Assembly: GCF_026212465.1 (NCBI RefSeq)
Contig: NC_080049.1
Coordinates: 9,878,552 to 9,942,551, forward strand
Direction of reading: 5' to 3'
From: Amaranthus tricolor
Taxonomy: Eukaryota > Streptophyta > Magnoliopsida > Caryophyllales > Amaranthaceae
DNA length: 64,000 bases
Shown: piece after piece, positions 24,301 to 36,300 of the stretch
Layout: every line of letters begins with the position of its first letter
Numbering within the stretch: the stretch's first letter is position 1
Notes under the pieces: generated by a model
Told to the model about the DNA's origin: nothing
Seen by the model: only the letters and a program-made list of their open reading frames with translations
The model's database searches: none
Program-made: the position numbers and the translations under genes

Positions 24301-27300
24301 GAGGGGGGACATGACAAAAGGCAATAATCTTATTGTGTAACTTCCAATCATCATCAATATAATGTGCAGTTAATGAAAGATAACCCTCATCCACAATCGA
24401 ATGCCACATATCAGTAGTTAAGCAAAATTTTGAAGACACCCCAATGCTCATTTGTTTCTTCAACTTAAGTTTTTCATTTTTATGGACTTCTAAGCAATAC
24501 TTCTTAGCGGTTTTTCGACAAATAAATTTACAATCTTCATTTAAGAAGCTATGTTTAGCTCGATTTCCAGCATCTTCAGCAAATGTAAAGGAATAACTAT
24601 GTCTTATAATTGCCCTAGCCACTAATTGCTTATACATGGAAGGGTCAAAATGTTTTAGATCACCCTTGTCTTTCTTACCCTTTTTTTGTTTGTTAATTTC
24701 AAAAGTAGCTCGTGCAAAGCAAGACTCACTATGACGCTTAAAATTTGTGGTTCCATTAGTAGAATGAGCAAGAATAGGACCTTGTTTGCAATATTTACAA
24801 AGAGCTCTTGGAATATTGTCCTCAAACATGTGACCATCAAAACAATCATAATCCTTCCAAACAGGAGAAGTCCATTTTCTTTTTTTACATTCGGACAGTG
24901 GCGCATTCATGTTGTTTGTAGCTGCTTGCTCTTCTACTCATAAAGACAAAGAAACAAGTTTGTATCAAGCTGATTACTCAATGACCGACTTAGCAAAATT
25001 AAACATTAGACTAATTTATAAAAAAACATTCAGTTAAACTAATTTATAAAAAAAAAAAACAAATTTATTCATAACTTACTCACACTTGGACATGAATTCG
25101 CACTACATGAAGAAGAGATTGAAAATCCCGGTGAAATAATTGGAGTTGAAGATGGAGTTGAGGATGAAGATGGTGAGAGTTGAGTATATCCTTGAATTAT
25201 TGGAAGATTTGGCATTGAAAATGGAGATTTTGGAGGTCTTCGTTTTTGTTTTGACATGCTTATCAACAAACAAACAACATACAACGATGAAAATCTTTAA
25301 TCACCAAAATCTTACAAAATTAAACATAGATGTCAAGGTTGAAAAAATCCCATTCAATAACTTAGGTATAATGGATTATATACTCTATACAAAGACCACT
25401 GTATTTTTGTAATGCTAGTACAAGTATAAAGAATGCTGTTGGATGATCTCTATATAATCTATACAAATTACAAATACAAAGCCTACTTCACTAACAAGCT
25501 TCCATAAACTACTAAACAAAAAATAAGCAGTTTTTGAAATAGCATTATTCCAGATCTTCTTCCACCTCCACCCTGTAGGTAGATATGGATTCTTCCATGT
25601 AGCACCTATAAAATAATATGAATGTAATTTTGTTGAGGAATTCAGAAAAAAATACTATACTTTATGATGATGATGTGGTTCTTGAGGCTCAAAAATTCGA
25701 TTTTGGCAACTTGTATCACAAGGGTATGGACAATCTATCCTCTGAAAATGTATCAAACTTTAAACTTTAAAACAAAAATCCCTAAAGAATCACTAATACC
25801 TACCTCCCAAGTCCCAACCCAACTGAGACAGAAGACTAATTCAAAAACTTCAAATTGTAATTGATTCAAAAACTTTCGAAATATTTGAATTCAACCCTCA
25901 ATTGGCATCACAAATCAGAATCAACAAGAATCAACAACAAAAACAAAGAATCAAAGGAAAGGGACTAAGGGAGTGAAGAGAAAGGAGATTCAAATCAGCA
26001 AGTAACTTACATTCGACAATGGCGGCAGCAAAATCGAGCGTGAGAACTTGAGGAAGATGAATGGCGGCAGCAAAATCGAGCGTGAGAACTTGAGGAAGAG
26101 GAATGGTGGCAGCAGCAGCACGCTAGTAGAGAAGTAGGGTTTGTTTGGTTTTTTTAACAGAGAAGAAGATGAAATGAGACAGAGAATGAGAGAAGTAAAG
26201 ATGAAAACGAATTGACCAACTTAGGTTTTTTTAACAGGCACCAACCCATCGGGTCAGACCCGACCCGGACCCGACCGACCCGTTTTTTTACGGGTTCTTC
26301 GGGTTCGGTCATTTTTCGGGTTCGGGTCAAAATTTCCGGGTTTCAACCCAATTTTTTCGGGCGGGTTTCGGATCAATTTTCGGGTCGGATCAATTTTTCC
26401 CAGGTCTAGTTGCAAGTAATATAAAACATCCAAAAAAGGTAAGTGTTGCAAGTAAAATGGAACGGAGAAAGTATATAATACTTCCCCTCATATTTATTAT
26501 TATCGTCTCATTATTATTGTATATATTCAATTGTAAATATTTCAAAATGTGTTTAGTCAAAAATTAAATAAAATTTTGATTTTAATTTAAACTAGCGAAT
26601 CATCCACCTAAAAATCGAACCAAACATCCATAGCGAACGAACAACATATATGTAAACTAGCGAATCGCGAATCCGAATCCGTACAACAAGTCAAACCGAA
26701 TCATGAATCGTATGACATTGTGCTGAATTAATAGCTGGCACAGTGTCACATGATTCGCCCATTACACCCACGAATCCCGATTGGATTTGATCGACCACAT
26801 TCCCGGTTTTTTCGTGATTTAGATTAGTTGAATCACCGATCTAGAAAATCAAAAAGAAATGAAGAGGAAAAAAGGGATTGGGAGGAGAGGAAGATAGAAT
26901 CTCATTTGTAAGTGCCCACGCCGTTAAAAAGCTTGAGTTCTAATTAGATTTGAAGATGAACCCAGAAAGTGCTGAAGGAAACAAAGAGGCGGCAGGAAAT
27001 GTTTAGGGTTTCAAAATGGGAGTGGGCGCCTTGACTTTATATTTTGTTTAAAGGAATCAAATGAAGGATATGGGCCAAATGGACTGTGAGAATTAAATCA
27101 GTAAATGGACAAAATGTTTATTTTCTTTAGTTCTTTTCTTTTAATGAGATTAATAGAAAACTTAAATGACCAAACAACCCTTATTTTTTACTTTTTCTAG
27201 AACATTTTTATTAGCTCAATTTATTACTAAAACATTTTATTTGTACTTACCTTAGGTTTTTTCTCTTTTTCTGACTTTTCAAGTTACTCCCCTTTTTACT

Positions 27301-30300
27301 AGAAGTGGAGTATTTTATTATATTCATAATCTCCTCTCTTTTTTACTTTTCAAGCTATATTTAATTTTATATATCAATATATTTTAAATTGACACAATTT
27401 GTTAACATTAAATTATGTTTTATTTTATTGAGGTAATATGTTAACTAAAATGAGTCATGACCTTAAAAATCAACTTACTTATTACAATGCAGCAAACCAA
27501 AAATCTAAAATTTAGCAAATCGCGAACCGGAATCCGTACATCGAATCAAAGCAAACTGCAAATCATGTGACCTTGAGCTGGCTACCTTCCTTTTGTTTTT
27601 TTTTTTTGGTAGTTTTATGGTATCATTAATGTTGTTTAGACTGATTGAACTAACCAGTAAGATGAAGCAATCCTGCTTATATTCCACCTCAATTTTCAAA
27701 TCTTGTTTATCTTGTTTGTTGCAAGGCACCTTGAGTGCATTTTCTTGTATAAAAGGTAACTTTCAGGCATTGTGATTCTTTTTCTGGCCAGTTTCTTTAC
27801 CTCTTTCTATGTGTGACATTTACACAATCTCTCGTTCTATCCTTATTGGCTCCCTCATTCTCTCTCTTTCCCATCCCAAGAGTCGTTTTGTCTTGGATTT
27901 AACACCTTTTTTTTTTTTTTTTTTTTTTGCTTCTATGTTTTTATTGGTGAGTAGGGGGTGGGTGGGGGGGTTTGTACCTTCACATTTATAACACATGAAG
28001 CCTATTGTGAGTCTTGCTTAGCCTTGAACAAGTAATGATTTTTGTGTGGGTGGGGGGGAGTTCTTTTTCGTACCTTCACTTTTACATGACATCTATGGTG
28101 TCATGTGGTTTCTTATGTAAAAATGTTCATGACCTTTTATTTCTGTTATGTTTTTATATGATGTATCCTGATTCTTTTTGCTTGTGATCGTCTTATATTT
28201 AGAATAACATCAAAACGTCAATGTCTTTGCAATGTGACTGTTGAAAATTGAATTTGTTGATTTAATACATTTTTTAAAGATATCACGAGGGGTATCCTTG
28301 TTAAAAAAAGGAGGGATTAGAACAAAAAATAGCCTTGAACAAGTAATGAGTTGAGTTGTCACTCATTGAGCTATTGTGATGTTATGTGGGTTCTTTGGTG
28401 AAAATGACCATGACCTTTTTATTTCATATATGTTTTTATATTTAGTATCCTCAGTTCTTTTGCTTGCAATTTCCTTATAATTAGGATACCATCAAAATGT
28501 CAATGTCTTTGCAATGTGGCCGTTGAAAATTAAATTTGTTGATATAATAGAATTTTTTTAAGATATCATAGGGGTATCCTTGTTTAACCAATGAGTGATT
28601 GAACAAAAAATGACATGCTTCTGATACAATAATGAGTCTCCTATTATCAATTTATAGATTATACTATAGTCCTCTAAAAAATATATTATTGCAAAGAATT
28701 CAAAATTAAATAAGTCTAAAACACTTGGGATTGCAATGCTTGCTCTTGGAAACAATAACTATGTGAAAGTCCTTAGAAACTTAATTATCCTCTCCTAATT
28801 AGTTTACACCATCAACCAGTCAATTGTCTTTGGCTATTTTGATTTGCAGTTCACTTGTCCCTAATAAATTTTCATTTTACTATGGTGAATCAAACTTTTC
28901 TATTCGCAAAGAGAAGAAACCATAAATTTTACAAAGAATAGCTCAACGACTTTACTTTATTAAGTATCAAAGCAGAAGACACATGAGGGAGTAATGGGCC
29001 TTGGATCAAAAGAGATAGTTGCATGCACGAGGCATTCCTAGGGCTCGATTCACATCATACATGTCAGAAAAACTTTATTCAATTCGCTACTCCTGTAATT
29101 ACTTGTTCTTATTTGAGGATTAAAAACACTAATCGATTGCTATTTGTTGGATATGATCCAATTTTGAGGGTCTATAGGAAATACAACTTCTCAACATGTA
29201 ATACGAAATACCCATCATAGTGCTATGAGCTACTTGACACATTTGAAGTAGTGAATGCTGGTTGTATTCGATTCTTAATAGTTTATGTTGAAGTTTAGAA
29301 GTTTGAAATAAAGTCTCATGCCATTTTTCATTATTTCCTCGACTATGGTGAATATATTTGAAAAGATGGAGAGAAAATTTCATTAGAACTATAAGAGAAA
29401 AAAAGGGTTTAAAAAGGTTTCATTGGTTGATATGGAGCGATGTCGAGTTGAGTTGGAACAGGTCTTCCCTATTCCCGTTAAACTTTTTCTACATTAGATA
29501 GAGAAAAATATGTAAATACGATACGATATATATTTTATTGCGAGGAAAATGGAGTTTTTTGACCTTTATTTTGATCTACGCCTAACATAGGAGGTTACAA
29601 AGGAACTATGTTAACATTAACACTTTATGCTTACATAGTTAAAAGAGACAAAGTGGGTTAAAGGTAGAGCCAAAACGATAGTATGAGAAAAACATGAATA
29701 TATTGTGGTCTTTGAGGCAAAATAGAAACCAAAATACAATTTATCTTAATATGAATGAACATAAAGCTAAGGATGTGATACAAGCATGCATGAAGAATGA
29801 TAGGATCATAAGAATATAGAATGGGTATTGCAAAATATCTTGAACATAATAAGTGCCTATGCACCACAATTGGGGATTGAGGAATCAATTAAAATGAAAA
29901 TTTGGCAGGCACTAGTTGATGTAGTTCAAAACTTACCATCGACCGAGAAGTTGTAAGTTGTATTTGTATATTGGGGGATATGAATTGGCATGTAGGGTTA
30001 AGTCTCAATGGTTATAAAATCGTCCATGGAGGTTTTGGCTATAGAAGTAGGAATCTAGGACAACTCATTTTGAATCTTGCACGTTCATACGAGTTGTTAA
30101 TTGCCAACACATGATTTAAGAAGAGAGAGTCATTTGGTGACTTTTAGAACCCAGCCTAATTACTTCTTGACAAAGTACACATAAAGGTAGTTGCTTAATT
30201 TGGAAGATCATTCTAGGTTAGTGCGTGGTCACTGAACACAAATTTCTTATTCTATATGTTCGCTTACGACTTACAAGAAAAAAAGAACACTAATCTTATT

Positions 30301-33300
30301 CTGGATGGAGAATAAAAGTTGATAGTGTTCCAAGTTTTCGTCGAAAAGTTGTTTGGAAGATGACTTCGGATGTGGTTACCTAGGTAAAGATAAAAATTCA
30401 CAATACTTGAATAATTAAGGATACAAAATAGTGGAATGAAGAGGTCAAAGCAGTGGATTAAGAAAAGATAGAATATTACCTTGTATGAGAAAAATGTAGA
30501 ATTGTGGAAAATTCATTTGTATGTTAAAAAAATCATAATCAAGGAAAAAATAGCCATAAACAAGGCAAATTTATAGTCGTTTGAAAAGTTCATTAACAAA
30601 CAAGTTTTAAAAGGAGAAAAAACTATATGTAAAATGACGAAGAGTAGACAAGCAAAAACAAAAGACTTAAGTATAGCAAATAAAGATGATAACATCGTAG
30701 GAGAGAATATTTTGATGTGTTATTTAATATAGACCTTTCATGGAGACTTGACCACCGCTCTCGAGAAAGGAAATCGAGAATTTATGCGTTAAATCAAGAA
30801 ATTAATGAATGTGTGGGCTTTAAAGAAAATGAAGCTAAACATAGCAAAAGGATTAGATATTACCTATTGAGGTATAGAGATGCATGGGATCAATTGGAGT
30901 CGTTTGACTAATTGTTCTGTTCAATAAAATTTAAAGGATAAACAAGATACCCAACAGTACTCTAGTATCTATTTACAATAGCAAAAGGAAAAGTCCGAGA
31001 TTGATCTGGCTTCCAAGGTATATACTGTAAAGCTATGGGAAAGAATGGTAAAATTACATATAAGGAGATGCCAACATATCAAAGAATCAAGTTGGGTTTA
31101 TGTCCACAAGATTTACAATGGAAGAAATTTGGGTTTATGTCCATAAGTAAATACTATATTTAATAATTCTATTATATTTTGTTTTTTTACCTTATGGCTT
31201 TATTTAATACCTACTGATTTCAAAATTTTCTTTTAGCTTATTCTTTACATTTTTTTACCAATTACATTTAACTTTTGTAAGTATTATTATAAGTAATCGA
31301 TCCTAAATTGTACCTCGATCTGGATTATATTAGTTCACGATCCAAGAAAACTCGACTTGGAATCTTATCGACCCGACCTTGGATTTTGAAAATTTGTGAA
31401 TTTTGTTTCCAACTTCATTTCGCGGATCGATCATGGTGACATCGTGCACGATATGTATCTAGAAGTAAATATAAATGTTAGGACCAATGTTAGATTATTA
31501 TATTTTTTAATATCTTCAAATTTAAAAGTCAAACAGTTGAAAATTTTTAATTTACATAAATTTTAACTGTAACACTAATGAATTTGCTATATGATAGTAG
31601 TATTAGTATCGAAATTCTCTTGCAAAAAAGGTATTAGTATCTAATTTCTTTAGGAAAAAGCATGGAATAATGAGTGGGGTATACTCTATGATAGTCATAC
31701 TACTTTCTCCGGAGAAAGTGAAAAGTCCTATTCATTTCCCCCCAACTATATTTTTAAACATTTATTAAGAAACCCTTTCCCTTCTTCAATAACATGCTTG
31801 CTATTCTCTTAAAAATTGTCAAAAGAATTCAAATTTTATCCAAACGTTTCCCAATAAACCTTTCCTTTTCTCCTTCAGTATCATGCTTTCTTTTCTCTTG
31901 AAAAATGTAAACTTATATTCACACTTTTCTTAAGAAAATGATAGTCAAATTCATGCTATTTCAAGTTTTTAAGTTGTAGACGATTAATGAAAGTAAAACT
32001 ATTAAAATATTCATGTTTTTGGATGGATGAGTATAGCATAAAACATAGATTAGCTTCAACTACTCAAATCTTTGAGCTTCAATGGAAAATGTGGCCATGT
32101 AAGTTTTCATTCTTTTGTTTTGTTTTTAATTTATTTTTTGTTGATTTTGTGTGGTATTTTGCACCATGTTTAGGCCAATGAATTCGAGAATCCAATCTAG
32201 GTGATTGAATGCAAGAATTTAGCGGACCCTTAATGAATATTGCATGAAATAATAGGATATGATCTGGTTAAACTTGGACAAGACTCAATTGACTTCACTC
32301 ATATAAAAGCCTTTGTCCTCCTACTCTCTATCAAAGCTTTACTCACTTTGTTCTTATTTGAATGGGGTAAGGAAACACTCAGAAACTAGCCAACTTGGTG
32401 AGCTTGTTTAATACTTCACTACAGATAGTGACATCTTGTGACGAGAAATGTCACTATTTGTAGCAATTATTAAAAACTAGATGAAGTTTATGGTTATGGA
32501 TAATAATCCAAATTAAGATGGTGGAATCATTAACGCTTGCTGGTTTACATGTGATCAAGAGCATAGCATGTTGATGAAGTGGTCAATTGTGCAGCGAGTT
32601 TTGAGTTGAGACGATGATGATCACGATCTACTACAAGTCTTGGCATGAAGACTCTCAATTTGACAATAGTCATAGGAGGACACAGATTAGTTGATAATAG
32701 AAACATAATTGTATTGGTAAGTTCTTGTTTTGAGTATGTTAAATTAATCCTAGGGTTGTTAGGAGTTAGTTAGGATTTAGTAAGAGCCATATCTGTTGTT
32801 TGTTATGTGTTCACACGTGGTCTTTAATGATTAAAAGCGTCATATGCATATATTACTTCTAGACACAAAGGATTAAGGGGACAAGATGTTGCTCTCCTAT
32901 ATAAGGAGGTCCTAGGCTCATTTGTATTTAGCTTTTGATGATTAATAATAAGTCTTCTAAAAGATTAGAATTCTAGAGAGAGGTGTTCTCGCTTTTTCTA
33001 ACCTATGATTCTTTTTTTGTGAGTGATGCAAAGAGAGATCATTGCAAGATTCCACTAAGATCAAAGTGAGTGAAGCCTTCATTGAGAGCTGGAGGACGAG
33101 GGCTTTTTGATGAGTTAAGTCAATTGAGTATTGTCCAGGATTCGCCATAGCCTGATCATAGCCTTCCATTTTTATGCTATATTCATTAAGGGTCCACTAA
33201 AGTCTTGCATTCAATCACTTAAATTGGATTCTTGGATTCATTGGTCTAATCTTTGGGTCTTAACATGGTGCATATTTTGAGTTAAGGTAGTTTGTGGAAC

Positions 33301-36300
33301 ACAAATTGGTAACATCTAACAGACTAATAAGCAATAACTTGTCGGAAAATCGGAACGTAACTGCCAAGGTCCTAGATCGTGTTTCCCATCCGTTTCTAGT
33401 TGATCAGTTCGGCACAGAATTTGGAGGCACATTTTGTGTTTCACGCTCCACTGATTAGGATATGTGGAGGAGCAAAAGATTTTTGAATCACAATTGAATT
33501 TAACCAAGGTTGGCCCTAAGCCCTTTTATTTTTTTTCATAGATTAGATCAGTTCATCGTCCTAGGAACATGCTTTGCCGACAACATTGCTTTCGTAGATA
33601 GGCTTGCTGAGGCGGTAAACGCTAAGTTAGAACAATCGAGACAAGTGTTGGAGTAACAAGGGTTTAAATTGAGTCGGAGTAAGACAAAGTACATGAACTA
33701 TCACTTAGCCCAAAAGAGATCAGTAGAAACTATAAAGTTGGAATAGAAAGAAATCACTCAAAAGTGGATGCTTCAAATACCGTCAATCTATACTCCTAAA
33801 TAATAGAGATATCCAATAAGATGTGACCTATATATTCTAGTGTGTGTTGTATCATGGAGAGCAGCTACTGAAATATTATATGACCAAGGTATGCCCTAGA
33901 GCTGAAGGCTTAGTTTTAAGAAGCTTGAGGGGTATTGAGTCGCAAAATGTCCTTTTTTTGAGGCATAAGGCACAAGGCGAAGGCACGGGTTTTTTGATTA
34001 CGAGGTGCACGTTTTCACTAAAAAGCCTCAAAAATTGTTTTAAAACATATTTAGTACTTAAAACAACATGAAATTCATATTATAATAACCTATAAGAATA
34101 ACACTAATTTAGCACACAAATTCATACGATAACCTGATTAGTCGATAACATAGTTAACTTGCCAGATCTACACGGTCTGGAGATGCAAATGAATTTATTG
34201 ATGAACTCGCTGTTCAAATGTATTGATGTCAGGACAAGTGATCATTATAATTATAGAACAAAGCCACAACCTTGATCAAACAACACAAGTGATCATTGTT
34301 CAAGAATTTTTTTTAATATAAGATGGATGGGTGGGTCAAAACTTGACAGATTATATTAAAAACATCAACAATGTTTTAGCTAACTTATGATTTTCATAAC
34401 TATGGCCACTATGGGTCAATTAAATTCATTTAAATTTATACGGGGACTTCTATATTTTTATGTTTTTTAAGAAAATATATTTTATATGAAATCAACTTCT
34501 TTAAAAAAATTTATCCGAAATCAACTATTAATAATTCCACTATAAATTTACAATCTTAATTTGCCTTCAGTATGAATTTTTTCTAATTATAAGATTAGAA
34601 ATGTGGTGGATACATAAATCATTGAAATTTTTTATGTCGAAATGATCTTTGTCATTGTGCTGTGTATGTAAATCATTGAAATTTTAAAAATATAACAGAG
34701 AAAGAATAAACAAATAAAACAAAGAAGATAAATCATTCAAGCCACAAAATCAACAAGGCCACATACAATGTAGAAGGATGGTCGAAACTTCAAGTAATGC
34801 TATCAACAAAAAAGTCAGTCCATCCAGATTCAACAGAGAAAGAATAAAAAAATTGGAGCAGGGGAGAAGATAGAGCAGCAGAGAAACAATTCAGCAACAA
34901 TCTTTATTCTTTACTACAGCTGAGAAAGAACTAAAAAAATACAGAAGAAACAAATTAATAGTGAAGACAAGAGAAGAAAGGAGAAGAAAATTAAACTTTA
35001 TCTGGTGGCCCGTGGTTGGGAAGGCTGTCGACGGCGCCTGATTGGCAGCTGGCGGCGAGCAGATGCTCGGCGAGAGCAGCAGAGATGGAGGATTGATTTT
35101 TGGAGATGGGAAAGGGGGATCAAATAAGATGGAAAGGTTTTGGAGCTCGCCTTTGTGCACCTAGCACCTAGGGGCGCTTTTTAAACACATTTTCAATGGG
35201 CAAGGTTTATCAGATTACCATTTGAACAACTTTATATATCAGGTAGTTTCGGTTTTGGTAAGGATCATAGTAGGAAGATAGGAGTAGCAGAAATGTGAAT
35301 GATTCAAAGGAGGAGCTAACATTATTTGAGGGATATCAAAACGAAGATATAAAAATGGGTTAGGATTCACAAATATAGAGAAGTCAAAATTAAATCGTTT
35401 AAGATTGCACGTGTAGAGCCGGTAAGAAATATAGAATGTTGAAACTCTGGAGACCGAAAATGAGGGAGAGGAAGATCGAAAATGACGTGGAGGGATGGAG
35501 TGGAAAGGATATGAATGATATAGACTTTTATGTTGAGATGGTAGAAAATCAAAATGAATAGAGAAGAAAAATTTATGTGAATAGCCTACAATCTTTTGGG
35601 ATTATGACTTTGACATCGTTGTTATAATATAATCTTCCTATCTGCCCTTTTTGCATGACAAAAGAAAAGTCTCTAGGAAAGTGCAAGTTTGTGAAACACT
35701 TTTCACCCTATGCATTAATCTTCTCGAGCAACTTTTTTTGGTGCAATGTAAATTATGAAGTAGATTACATAATGAAATAGGCAAAATTTTCCTAAAAGTT
35801 CTTTTGAATAAAATAATGAAGGTAAAGTTTTTATAATGAGGTTATGGTGTAGACAAATAGATGGTGCTAATGATGAAATTGTACTCTGAAGTAGGTACTA
35901 AAATACTCCCAAAGCCTTGCATATGATGTGTTCTACTCTTATTTACGGAGTGAGAGTACCTGTGACCTATAAAAGAATCTATATACGAATCCCTATACTA
36001 GTGCTCAAAAATAACTTGGGAATCCCTCATTCCCAAGTTATTTTTGAGCACTAGTATGACCCTCTTTTCACACAGCAGAAAGAAATCTATGAAGAAAGAT
36101 TGAATTTCAAAATACCACTATATGTGCCGTTTCTGACATTTGGAAGTTGGTAGCTCTTTGTTTCCTCACTGTATCCCTTGCTTCTGCAATCATTTCTGTT
36201 TCCATGCTGTTTCAAGGTTTTATTTTATTTTTATTTTATATTTATTTTGTCGTCCACTTATTAAGAGTTGCCCAATTATTTTGGGATTGGAGGACACTAT

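Larger units (their letters stand above)
22440..26408 (-). mobile_element. hAT element B, 3,969 bp, complete ends, in UBC13 intron 4
   Basis: Left end TAGACCTGGGAAAA and right end TTTTTCCCAGGTCTA are flanked by a perfect 8-bp duplication, GTTGCAAG (22432-22439 and 26409-26416). The subterminal regions (22450-22580 and 26245-26400) are packed with GGTCGGGT/ACCCGAC repeats on opposite strands. It carries a BED-type hAT transposase gene on the - strand with four exons and three nonsense codons. It is the coding relative of element A in intron 3 and lies in the opposite orientation to it. It is antisense to UBC13. Confidence 0.93.
21267..26727. mobile_element. Non-autonomous DNA element, copy 1, split by hAT element B
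   Basis: It begins CAGTGTCAC(ACGC)...CCCACGAATCACGATTCGG at 21267. It appears to end ...GAATCATGAATCGTATGACATTGTG near 26727, where the end is the inverse of the start. Without the nested hAT element it is about 1.5 kb. A second copy follows directly at 26741. A TGAAT at both borders may be part of a target duplication. The interior contains no coding sequence of its own. Borders are by eye. Confidence 0.4.

Noticed and set aside
34891..35160. 89-codon Ser/Pro/Leu-rich frame on the - strand
   Set aside because: It lies inside the non-autonomous insertion in the LINE and has no recognisable domain or promoter context.
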